Shown one piece after another: positions 1 through 9,055 of a stretch of DNA of 64,000 nucleotides (position 1 is its first letter; every line of letters starts with the position of its first letter). Origin of the DNA: Rhizobium sp. Root482 (GTDB lineage: Bacteria > Pseudomonadota > Alphaproteobacteria > Rhizobiales > Rhizobiaceae); assembly GCF_001426565.1 (NCBI RefSeq), contig NZ_LMFA01000021.1:330458-394457 (forward strand), read 5' to 3'. Made by a program: the position numbers and the translations under genes. A model generated the notes under the pieces. That model worked only from the letters and a program-made list of their open reading frames with translations, was not told where the DNA came from and searched no databases.

Positions 1-256
1 CCGCCCCGTAAGGACAGGGGGGATCCATTTTCCGGGGGCTCTCCTTCCGGTCCGCCTGACGTTCGCGGCCTTCTCATCGAAGACCACGAGGCTTTGCGTG
101 GAGCGCCAGCCCTGCCTCGCCGCAAACGTCTTGCGGTGTATCCGTGACAGAACAACTTCATCCTGACACAAGAGGAGAGGCCGGGGATGAACGGGGATGA
201 TTTTTTTGCGAGAGGGCGAGAAGCCACCGCGCCTGAAGCACTGAGTTTGGCGGTTT
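1..256. other. Left edge, no gene recognised
   Basis: Reading frame 1 is open from the window edge to a stop near 147, but its translation is rich in Pro, Arg and Gly and resembles no family I know. I see no convincing start site or RNA gene. It may be the end of a feature outside the window or plain intergenic DNA. Confidence 0.3.
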
Positions 257-387
257 CTACTTCTCCCCGACGGGGAGAAGTGCCAAGCGCAGGCGAGGCG
301 ATGAGGGGGGCGACATCCGAACTATCGAATGGCTTCGCCCCCCTCATCCGGCCCTTCGGGCCACCTTCTCCCCGCTGGGGAGAAGAG
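257..387. repeat. RIME-like intergenic palindromic repeat
   Basis: Two copies of a CTTCTCCCC...GGGGAGAAG palindrome (about 260-280 and 365-386) bracket a second inverted repeat, GATGAGGGGGGCGA at 300-313 against its complement ending at 350. The nested palindromes and wording match the rhizobial intergenic mosaic elements that recur between genes in Rhizobiaceae. A 130-codon open frame runs through it (187-579) but has no family similarity and is not called as a gene. Confidence 0.65.
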
Positions 388-408
388 GGAGGTCGGGACG
401 GTCTGCAC

Positions 409-488
409 AGAGCCGGCTGTTTGCTTGCAATCCGCCCCCTCCTCACGTCATCCTCGGGCTTGACCCGAGGATCCAGGGCCGCGCCCAT
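409..488. repeat. 80-bp direct repeat, copy A
   Basis: These 80 bases are identical to 1170-1249 by my reading. They contain a 9-bp-stem palindrome (ATCCTCGGG, loop CTTGA, CCCGAGGAT) typical of repeats dispersed in Rhizobiales. Similarity, though not identity, continues to the right into a copy of the pyrG 3' end, so the repeat belongs to a larger duplicated unit. Confidence 0.8.
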
Positions 489-543
489 AGATCGACGTCT
501 GGGGCATGGTCCTCGGGGTACACAACGAAAGCCGAAGTCCTCA

Positions 544-615
544 GACCAGCCGGTCTCTGCTCCACAGCAGCTTCGATGAAGCTCGCGAACAGCGGGTGGG
601 GATCGAGGGGGCGGC
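544..615 (-). pseudogene. Duplicated fragment of the pyrG 3' end
   Basis: The minus strand encodes [19 protein letters not shown], the last residues of CTP synthase, matching the true pyrG tail at about 1302-1374. One extra base near 552-556 shifts the frame at the very end, so the original stop is lost, and homology upstream stops after about 20 codons. It cannot be functional. With the adjoining repeat copy it forms a duplicated unit of roughly 205-225 bp in direct orientation around the gene at 647-1048. Possible origins are integration at the pyrG 3' end or an old tandem duplication. Confidence 0.75.
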
Positions 616-646
616 ACCTCCGCCTGAGAAGCACTGCGAACGATGA

Positions 647-1048
647 TCAGAGCATTCCTTCAGGTGTGTTTGGCTTCATCTTGAGTTCTGATACGCCGTC
701 CCTCAACTTTTCGAGTGCCCGCAGGTACGTCCCTGTTTGAAACGCTGGCAAAAGAGCATTCTCTACCCAACGCTCGCCCGCCCGATGAGCGACCAACCGG
801 AAGTAAATTTCAGAAGCAGGCATCGGGTCCAAATCTTCCGGACGTTCGGGAAGCCAGCCATCAGTTTGTGGAAAGCGTTTCAGAAACTCTCCAAACCCAT
901 CAACTACTTGACCAGTGAGCAACCTTTGAATTTTTGCGGCGCTGTCTTGATAACGCGGGACACTGTCTTCGAAGGCCTGGTGGATAGACAGTGCGGCCAA
1001 GTCCGCAATGTGCCGATTCAAAAGAGCGACAAATTCAGTCTCGTTCAT
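647..1048 (-). CDS. Hypothetical protein, orphan between pyrG-tail repeats
   Basis: A 133-residue soluble protein of no family I recognise. It is rich in Leu, Glu and Arg, has no signal peptide or membrane segment, and looks mostly helical. The ATG start at 1048 is preceded by a modest purine-rich site (GGGAAATC). The gene is downstream of pyrG in the same direction, separated by about 250 bases and enclosed by direct repeats of the pyrG 3' end and an 80-bp repeat. Other rhizobia usually have other genes after pyrG, so it may be an acquired cargo gene. Function unknown; that it is a real gene is moderately likely. Confidence 0.55.
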   Translation of the reverse strand: MNETEFVALLNRHIADLAALSIHQAFEDSVPRYQDSAAKIQRLLTGQVVDGFGEFLKRFPQTDGWLPERPEDLDPMPASEIYFRLVAHRAGERWVENALLPAFQTGTYLRALEKLRDGVSELKMKPNTPEGML

Positions 1049-1169
1049 TTTGATTTCCCAATCCGGCAGATGCCATCGGAGTCAGCCCTCTAGAGAGGGT
1101 CCAAGGGTGGGCCGGAGAAGTCGAAAGAGCATTGCAGGAAGGAAGGCAGACGAAAGGCTTTTGCCGCGT

Positions 1170-1249
1170 AGAGCCGGCTGTTTGCTTGCAATCCGCCCCC
1201 TCCTCACGTCATCCTCGGGCTTGACCCGAGGATCCAGGGCCGCGCCCAT
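1170..1249. repeat. 80-bp direct repeat, copy B
   Basis: Identical to 409-488, offset 761 bases. It lies just downstream of the pyrG stop. The internal palindrome at about 1209-1236 could also fold at the end of the pyrG transcript, but no T-run follows it. Confidence 0.8.
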
Positions 1250-1300
1250 TGTCCATCGCTTGGGGCATGGTTCTCGGGCAAGCAAGGAAGGCCAAAGCGC

Positions 1301-2998
<1,698 letters not shown>

Positions 2999-3079
2999 TC
3001 AAAACTGCGGCGGGCGGAATGCGAACAAAAGAAAACCGGCGGAAGACGGGCTTCCGCCGGCGATTGGATGAGAGGGTTC

Positions 3080-3589
3080 TTACTGACCCGTGGGCACGTC
3101 CGAGGCGGACGGCGCCGGCTTGGTCTCTGTGGCGGCCGGCGGCTGGGCCGCAGGCGTCCCGGTCGCAGGTGCCGAAGTTGCAGGCATCTGAGTTGCGGGG
3201 ACCTGCTCGCCGGTCGTCGGCACCTGAGCAGCGGGGGCCTGGGTCGTCGGTGTCTGGGTCGCAGGCGCGGGGGTGGCCGGCGTGGTCGCCGCGCCGCCGA
3301 GCGAATCGAGAACGCCATTGCCGTTATTGGTGGTGCCGGGGATACGGTCGAGGACGTCGGTGGCATCCGGCTCGTAGCGGGCGAGAACGCCCATGCCGAG
3401 CGCCAGCACGAAGAACAGGGCGGCCAGGATCGCGGTGGTGCGGGTCAGCGCATTGGCGGTGCCGCGCGCCGACATGAAGCCGGAGCCGCCGCCGATGCCG
3501 AGACCGCCGCCTTCCGAGCGCTGAATGAGCACGACGCCGATGAGCGCCAGCACAACCATGAGATAGATGACGAGCAATACGGTCTGCAT
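3080..3589 (-). CDS. secG: Preprotein translocase subunit SecG
   Basis: Small membrane subunit of the SecYEG channel. Two hydrophobic segments (about residues 3-23 and 51-72) flank the conserved cytoplasmic loop with RSEGGGLGIGGG and FMSARGTAN. After the second helix follows a low-complexity tail of about 90 residues rich in Pro, Thr, Ala and Gln, as often seen in Rhizobiales SecG; total length is 169, well above the roughly 110 of the E. coli protein. The start is the ATG before QTVLLVIYL at 3589; the longer open frame lacks conservation. Lies between tpiA and pyrG, the usual rhizobial order. Confidence 0.95.
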   Translation of the reverse strand: MQTVLLVIYLMVVLALIGVVLIQRSEGGGLGIGGGSGFMSARGTANALTRTTAILAALFFVLALGMGVLARYEPDATDVLDRIPGTTNNGNGVLDSLGGAATTPATPAPATQTPTTQAPAAQVPTTGEQVPATQMPATSAPATGTPAAQPPAATETKPAPSASDVPTGQ

Positions 3590-3691
3590 TTTATCCAGTC
3601 CTGCCTTGGATCGCGCCCTGCCCGGCTTGAAAAAAGCCGAGGGCGGCAACGCAATCGTGTGATCGTCCGGCACTGGGGCGGCGCGCGCTTG

Positions 3692-3715
3692 TCATGGCAA
3701 GTCTCATGGCAAGTC
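3692..3715. repeat. 12-bp perfect tandem duplication upstream of secG
   Basis: TCATGGCAAGTC occurs twice in a row in the 217-base gap between tpiA and secG. It may be a replication slip; I cannot assign a regulatory role. Confidence 0.6.
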
Positions 3716-3807
3716 CCGGCACCCGCTCCGCGCGGCAAAGTTCGTGTTGGCGGCTGCATATACCAAGCCACCGCCCATGGAAAGCCCCTGCCCGCCCGTT
3801 CGGCGGC

Positions 3808-4578
3808 TCAGGCAGTCAATTCTTCATAGGCCCTGTAGATGGAAAGGAAATCCTCGGCTTTCAAGCTGGCGCCGCCGATGAGCGCGCCGTCGACATTGGC
3901 GACCCCCATCAATTCGCGGGCATTGCCCGGCTTCACTGAGCCGCCATAGAGGATGCGCATTTTTGCGCCGGCCGGGCCGAAACGGGCGGTGAGCTCGGAC
4001 CGCTGGAAGGCATGGGCTTCCTCGACATCGGCCGCGGTCGGCGTCAGGCCGGTGCCGATCGCCCAGACGGGCTCATAGGCGATCACCGTGTTTTCGGCAG
4101 TGGCACTGTCCGGCACGGAGCCGGAAAGCTGGCGCTTCAGCACGTCGAGGGTCTGGCCCGCCTTTCGCTCGTCCCCGGTTTCGCCGATGCAGATGATGGC
4201 GATGAGGCCGGCGGCAAAGGCAGCCTCGGCCTTCGCGCGGATCTGCGCATCGGTCTCGGCATGGTCGGTGCGGCGTTCGGAATGGCCGACGATGACATGG
4301 GTGCCGAAGCAATCGGCGATCATGTCGGCGGAGATATCGCCCGTATGGGCGCCGGAGGTCTTTTCGTGGCAATCCTGGGCGCCGATCAGAAGCGGGCTGT
4401 CGTCGCAAAGCGCGGTTGCCACGTAGAGCAGCGTCGCCGGTGGGCAGATCAGCGCCTCGACCTTTTTCGACAGCGGCCCCTTGACGCCTTCGGCCATCGC
4501 CTTGATCTGATCGAGCGAGGCGCGCAGGCCGTTCATCTTCCAGTTTCCGGCTACAAGCGGTGTTACCTCGGGCGTCAT
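3808..4578 (-). CDS. tpiA: Triose-phosphate isomerase
   Basis: Interconverts dihydroxyacetone phosphate and glyceraldehyde 3-phosphate. At 256 residues it has the full set of active-site motifs: Asn and Lys in GNWKMNG near the start, the electrophilic His in VIVGHSERR, the catalytic Glu in [11 protein letters not shown], and the phosphate-binding GGSVKPGN near the C-terminus. The frame is open 68 codons further upstream, but the ATG at 4578 is preceded by a strong GAGGAG site 5 bases away. It is separated from the aminotransferase gene upstream by about 110 bases, so it may or may not share its transcript. Confidence 0.97.
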   Translation of the reverse strand: MTPEVTPLVAGNWKMNGLRASLDQIKAMAEGVKGPLSKKVEALICPPATLLYVATALCDDSPLLIGAQDCHEKTSGAHTGDISADMIADCFGTHVIVGHSERRTDHAETDAQIRAKAEAAFAAGLIAIICIGETGDERKAGQTLDVLKRQLSGSVPDSATAENTVIAYEPVWAIGTGLTPTAADVEEAHAFQRSELTARFGPAGAKMRILYGGSVKPGNARELMGVANVDGALIGGASLKAEDFLSIYRAYEELTA

Positions 4579-4690
4579 GTCGTCTCCTCGCAGCTGCGTT
4601 TTCGCTTGAAGGCCGTAGCAAAAAGGCAGGACAAAGGAAAGCGCCGCGACGAAGCCGCCGCAGCGCCAAAATCCATCAATGCGAGACCGC

Positions 4691-6142
4691 TCAACCGATC
4701 TGGCTGCCGACGAAGTCCTTGACGATCCGCACGATGCCTCGGCCGAGCAGATCGTCGAGCGCATCGGCGAACTGGTCGACATGGGCGCGCTCGCAGATCA
4801 GCGGCGGCTCCAGCCGGATGACGTTGCGGTTATATTCGGTGAAGGCCACCAGCACGTCATAGTCGCGCAGCAGAAGCGCGCCGATGAAGCCGGACAGCGA
4901 GCCCTTCAGCTTGTCGTCGAGCACAGCGACGACCGGGCGCAGCACCATGGGAAGGGTCTGGCTGAAATCCTGGAATTCCAGGCCGATCATCAGCCCCTGC
5001 CCGCGCACATCCTTGATGATCTTCGGATATTTTTCCTGCAGCGCCCGCAGCCGTTCGAGGAGGTAGTCGCCCTGGACTGAAGCATTGTCGATCAGGTCCT
5101 CGTCATAGAGGATGTTGAGGCCCTCGATGGCGGTGATGCAGGCCTCGCCGATGCCGCCGAAGGTGGCGTGGCCGTGGATCAGCGCCGTCTTCGGCGTGCC
5201 ATAGGCCTTCATGTAGATATCGCGCCTGGCGATCATCGCCGCCATGGCCGACTTGCCGCCGCCGAGCGATTTTGCAAGCGCGGTGATGTCCGGCACCACG
5301 CCGGCATGCTCGAAGGCGAAGAAGCGGCCCGAGCGGCCCATGCCGCACTGCACTTCGTCGGCAACCCAGACGACGCCATGTTTATCACAGAGCGCGCGCA
5401 CCTCGCGCCAGAATTCCGGCGGCGCCGAAACGATGCCGCCGCCACCCTGGATGGTCTCGAGCACCAGAACACCGATCTGCGGATCGCGCTCGAAGGCGTT
5501 GCGGATGGCATCGATATCTCCGAACGGGACTTTGACATTGTTGTCGAGCAGCTTGAACTCGCCGCGATAGAGCGGGCCGTCGGTGATCGACAGCACGCCC
5601 TTGGTCTTGCCGTGGAAGGAATTCTGCGCATAGACGATGCGCGACCGCTTCGGGCCGGCGGCGCGCTCGGCCAGCTTGATCGCCGCCTCCATGGCTTCCG
5701 AACCGGAGGAACCGAGAAAGACCATGTCGAGATCGCCGGGCGCGATGGCCGCGAGGTTCTTTGCGAGTGCTGCCGCATATTGCGACAGGAAGGCGATGGC
5801 GATCTCGTGGCGGTTCTCGTCCTGGAATTTCTTGCGCGCCGCAAGGATGCGCGGATGGTTGTGGCCAAAGGCGAGCGAGCCGAAGCCGCCGAAGAAATCG
5901 AGAATCTTGCGGCCGTTCTGGTCGGTGTAGTACATGCCTTCGGCCGTCTCGACCTTCACTTTGTTGAAGCCGAGCAGCTTCATGAAATGCAACTGGCCGG
6001 GGTTGAGGTGGTCCTTGAAATAGGTCGTCATGTCGGCAAGGCTCATGGCCTTGGCCTGTTCGACGGTAATCAGGTCCGGCCTGTTGATGCCGCCGGCAAG
6101 GGCGGGCGCCTCGATCTGGGCGCGTTGCGGTTTATCGAGCAT
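4691..6142 (-). CDS. Class III PLP-dependent aminotransferase
   Basis: Fold type I aminotransferase of the acetylornithine/putrescine/4-aminobutyrate group, 483 residues. Visible are the cofactor-phosphate motif [15 protein letters not shown], the Asp of [13 protein letters not shown], and the Schiff-base Lys in [10 protein letters not shown] (around residue 275). The substrate cannot be read from sequence. It is the last gene of the cluster at 4691-10494. An ATG at 6163 overlaps the epimerase stop as ATGA and gives 490 residues, but has no spaced ribosome site; the ATG at 6142 has GAGGG ten bases upstream and is preferred. Its presence beside a DprE1-like oxidase and a UbiA fusion suggests an amino-sugar or amine donor role, which is inference. 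Confidence 0.85.
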   Translation of the reverse strand: MLDKPQRAQIEAPALAGGINRPDLITVEQAKAMSLADMTTYFKDHLNPGQLHFMKLLGFNKVKVETAEGMYYTDQNGRKILDFFGGFGSLAFGHNHPRILAARKKFQDENRHEIAIAFLSQYAAALAKNLAAIAPGDLDMVFLGSSGSEAMEAAIKLAERAAGPKRSRIVYAQNSFHGKTKGVLSITDGPLYRGEFKLLDNNVKVPFGDIDAIRNAFERDPQIGVLVLETIQGGGGIVSAPPEFWREVRALCDKHGVVWVADEVQCGMGRSGRFFAFEHAGVVPDITALAKSLGGGKSAMAAMIARRDIYMKAYGTPKTALIHGHATFGGIGEACITAIEGLNILYDEDLIDNASVQGDYLLERLRALQEKYPKIIKDVRGQGLMIGLEFQDFSQTLPMVLRPVVAVLDDKLKGSLSGFIGALLLRDYDVLVAFTEYNRNVIRLEPPLICERAHVDQFADALDDLLGRGIVRIVKDFVGSQIG

Positions 6143-6159
6143 CGTCTCTGTTCCCTCGT

Positions 6160-7170
6160 TCATTCCGCCGGTACGGCCGACGCGTGTTCATGGACCCTGC
6201 CCGCCTTCTTGGCGCGGTATTCGTCATAGGCCGCGATCAGCATGGCGCCGTCGTCATAGCCCGGCTTCCAGCCGAGATCGCGCTTCAGCTTGCCGGTCTC
6301 GCGGATGCACATCTCGTCGGCGATCAGATATTGTTCCGGGTCCATGATCGGCAGGTTGACGAAATCGAAGGCGGCGAGCGTCGCCTTGACGGCAAAGGCC
6401 GGCGTCGGAAGCAGGAAGGATTTCGATCCGGCATGGACGATCAGGTCGCCGAGCAGTTTGCGGACCGAAGGCGGATTATCGGAGCCGAGATTATAGGCCT
6501 CGTTCGGCACCCCGCCCTTCCAGGCAAGGCGCGCCGCCTCGGCGCAATCGAAGACCGAGATGAACTGGTAGGGGTTGCGGCCAGAGCCGATCATCGGCAC
6601 CGGCAGGTTGGCGTCGACCAGCTTGAACAGTTTTTCCAGAATGCCGAGGCGGCCGGGGCCGATGATCAGGCGCGGGCGGAAGATCGAGATGTTCATGCCC
6701 TGCTTGCGCCATTCGCCGGCCAGTTGCTCGGTCGCCCATTTCGACTTGCCGTATTCGCCGAGCGGGGCCGCCGGATGGTCCTCGGTCTGCGGCGACTGCA
6801 CGGTGTGGCCGTAGATCATGTCGGTGGTGAACTGCACCAGCCGGTTGGCACCCGAACGGGCCGTCGCCTTCATGATGTTTTCGGCGCCGTAATAATTGAC
6901 CGGCCAGAAGAAGTCCCAGCGTTTGGCGCGCACCTGAAGCGGCGACAGCATCATGGCGGCCATGTTGTAGACCATGTCGTCCGGGCCGATCTCGACGGCC
7001 ATCACGTCATCCGGACTGGTGACGTCGCAACGCACGAAGCGGGCGCGGCCGTAATGAGGCAGATCGGAGCGGACGATATCGGCGATCAGCACCTCCTCGC
7101 CATCCTGAACGAGGCGTTCGGCCAGATGGCGGCCGACGAAACCGTCGCCACCGAAGATGATATGTTTCAT
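6160..7170 (-). CDS. NAD(P)-dependent epimerase/dehydratase (extended SDR)
   Basis: 336-residue nucleotide-sugar-type SDR. The Rossmann glycine motif GGDGFVG lies at residues 8-14, the catalytic Tyr and Lys are in EYGKSK, and TTDMIYG supplies the preceding active-site strand. Product unknown: 4-epimerase, dehydratase and DprE2-like reductase activities are all possible for the fold. Its start overlaps the stop of the small transporter gene by four bases (ATGA), and its own stop overlaps a possible start of the aminotransferase, so translation is likely coupled. It would be the sugar-modifying step of the cluster. Confidence 0.88.
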   Translation of the reverse strand: MKHIIFGGDGFVGRHLAERLVQDGEEVLIADIVRSDLPHYGRARFVRCDVTSPDDVMAVEIGPDDMVYNMAAMMLSPLQVRAKRWDFFWPVNYYGAENIMKATARSGANRLVQFTTDMIYGHTVQSPQTEDHPAAPLGEYGKSKWATEQLAGEWRKQGMNISIFRPRLIIGPGRLGILEKLFKLVDANLPVPMIGSGRNPYQFISVFDCAEAARLAWKGGVPNEAYNLGSDNPPSVRKLLGDLIVHAGSKSFLLPTPAFAVKATLAAFDFVNLPIMDPEQYLIADEMCIRETGKLKRDLGWKPGYDDGAMLIAAYDEYRAKKAGRVHEHASAVPAE

Positions 7171-7607
7171 GACGGGCTCCCGATTTTGGCGGCGGCACCA
7201 GTCGCCGCTTCAAGCGCCGGCTTGTCATCCTGCGACGACATGCCGGACTGGGCGATGAGAATGGTTCCGACGCAGATGAAACCGATGCCGGCGATGCGCC
7301 AGGCATTCAGGTCCTCGCGAAAGACGAAATAGGCAAAGACGGCCACCGCCACATAGGCAAGGCTGAGGAAGGGGTAGGCGAAGGAAAGCTCCACCTTGGA
7401 CAGCACATAGAGATGCGAGGCCATGGAAATGACGAAGGTGAAGAGGCCCGCGAACACCCAGGGGTTGAAGACAACCTGGAAGATACGGGCGATGAATGTG
7501 TCGGCCGTGAAGCTCAAGGGCCCGAGCGACAACATGCCCTGCTTGAGCATGAGCTGGGCGGCCGCGTTGGTCAGCACGGTAAAAAGAATGAAGAGAATAT
7601 ATTTCAT
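7167..7607 (-). CDS. Small DMT/SMR-family transporter, ArnE-like
   Basis: 146-residue integral membrane protein with four hydrophobic segments (about residues 2-20, 45-67, 73-95, 102-120) and a polar C-terminal tail. The length and topology match the small multidrug resistance/EamA half-transporters, including the ArnE/ArnF type thought to flip undecaprenyl-phosphate aminoarabinose. In this cluster a role in flipping a polyprenyl-phosphate sugar is an attractive inference; export of a small cation is the alternative. A gap of 125 bases separates it from the oxidase gene upstream; it overlaps the epimerase gene by four bases. Confidence 0.78.
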   Translation of the reverse strand: MKYILFILFTVLTNAAAQLMLKQGMLSLGPLSFTADTFIARIFQVVFNPWVFAGLFTFVISMASHLYVLSKVELSFAYPFLSLAYVAVAVFAYFVFREDLNAWRIAGIGFICVGTILIAQSGMSSQDDKPALEAATGAAAKIGSPS

Positions 7608-7732
7608 GTCGGTGTCCCTGTTCCATCCTGACAGCTACACGCCAGAGACGTAGATTCCGTGAAATTCCCGTATTTATTCGATTCAAATTCTAACGGTTTC
7701 CCGTTCTGGAGCGCTCCCCGGCAGGACCGAGC

Positions 7733-9055
7733 CTAACGAGGCAGGGCGAGCGCGGTTCTCCGCCAGAAATTCGAGACCATGGCCGGATCGCGCAGCGCTT
7801 CGAGCCGCGCCCAGTTCGGAAAAGAGGCGGCGAAGGTTTGCGGGCTCATGCGGGCATCCTTGTAGGGATTGATGCCGCCGCCGGCCTCGATCACCATGGC
7901 ATCGAGCCTGTCGAGCAGCTTCAGGGTTTCCTCTCCCTGGTTGGCGAAATCGAGCGTGAGGGTGAAACCGGGCCTTGGAAAGGACAATAATCCCGGCGGT
8001 CGCGCCTCGCCGAACTTCTTCAGGACGGTGAGGAAGGAGGCGTGCCCCGCGCCGCGGGCGGTCTCGAGCAATCGTCGCGTCAGCTCGGGCGCCACCTCGG
8101 ACGGGTAGACGCTCTGATGCTGGTAGAGGCCCTTCGGGCCATAGAGCCGGTTCCAGTGGCCGATCGCGTCCAACGGGTGGAAATAGCCCGGCCATTCCAC
8201 CGTCGCCACCCTCTCGCCACGTCTTTGCCAGCGGAAATAATAGGCGTTGAAGACCTTGAGGGTGACGGTGTTCAGGAGGCTGAAGGGCGGCGAAAAGGGT
8301 ATCGACCGGCTTTTCGCGCGCGGCATATCGGGGAATTCGCAGGAGGCATCCGCATGGTCGCCGGCCAGCAGGATGCCCCTGCCCGTGCACCTGCCGGTCG
8401 CGAGCTGGTCGATCCAGGCGACGGAATACTCATGTTCGCCATCAACCTGCGCGACCATGGCGAAATACTCATCGAGGCCATCGAAGCGGATCGCATGCTG
8501 CTGGATATGGGCAGACGGCACCTTCATCAATTGCAGATCGACGGTGAGGATCATGCCCGTCAGGCCCATGCCGGCAATGGTGGCCTCGAACAGGTCGCGA
8601 TTCTCGGTCGGCGAACAGGTCAGCACATCGCCGTCGGAGCGCAGCAGCGTCAGCCTGAGCACATGCCGGCCGAAGGTGCCGCGGCTGTGATGGTTCTTGC
8701 CGTGGACATCATTGGCGACCGCGCCGGCGATGGTGGCCGCCGCGGTGCCGGGCGTGACCGGCAGGAAGAAGCGATGCGGAATGGCGGCCTGGAGGACTGC
8801 CCGCAGCGTCACCCCGGCATCGCAGGAGATGATGCCGGTTCCGGGATCGAAGCCCAGGATGCGGGTGCGCAGGCGGCTGTCGATCAGCCTGCCCTGGTCG
8901 TTATGGCAGCTATCGCCATAGGATCGCCCGTTGCCGAACGGCAGGAAAGCCCCGGCGCCGGCATGGCCCCGCTCGTTTTCATAGGCATCCGGCGAGAGGG
9001 CCACGCGGGGGTGCCGGTCGAGCCGGCCCCAGCTGTCGAAATTTTCTTCGGTCAT
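7733..9055 (-). CDS. FAD-linked oxidase related to DprE1
   Basis: 440-residue flavoprotein of the VAO family with N-terminal FAD-binding domain (FGNGRSYGD at 40-48; VTPGTAAATIAGAVANDVHG, then KNHH ending at 123) and C-terminal substrate domain. The block VANDVHGKNHH is the hallmark of decaprenylphosphoryl ribose 2'-oxidase, and Lys399 in YKDAR aligns with essential Lys418 of the mycobacterial enzyme. Thr367 falls where mycobacteria have Cys387 (alignment from memory). The expected reaction is oxidation of a polyprenyl-phosphate pentose at C2. The start ATG overlaps the stop of the UbiA fusion gene (ATGA). NoeC/NoeH-type Nod-factor arabinosylation genes of Azorhizobium are the nearest rhizobial precedent I know. 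Confidence 0.85.
   Translation of the reverse strand: MTEENFDSWGRLDRHPRVALSPDAYENERGHAGAGAFLPFGNGRSYGDSCHNDQGRLIDSRLRTRILGFDPGTGIISCDAGVTLRAVLQAAIPHRFFLPVTPGTAAATIAGAVANDVHGKNHHSRGTFGRHVLRLTLLRSDGDVLTCSPTENRDLFEATIAGMGLTGMILTVDLQLMKVPSAHIQQHAIRFDGLDEYFAMVAQVDGEHEYSVAWIDQLATGRCTGRGILLAGDHADASCEFPDMPRAKSRSIPFSPPFSLLNTVTLKVFNAYYFRWQRRGERVATVEWPGYFHPLDAIGHWNRLYGPKGLYQHQSVYPSEVAPELTRRLLETARGAGHASFLTVLKKFGEARPPGLLSFPRPGFTLTLDFANQGEETLKLLDRLDAMVIEAGGGINPYKDARMSPQTFAASFPNWARLEALRDPAMVSNFWRRTALALPR

Noticed and set aside
187-579. 130-codon open frame at the left end
   Set aside because: It runs through two palindromic repeats and has no family similarity.
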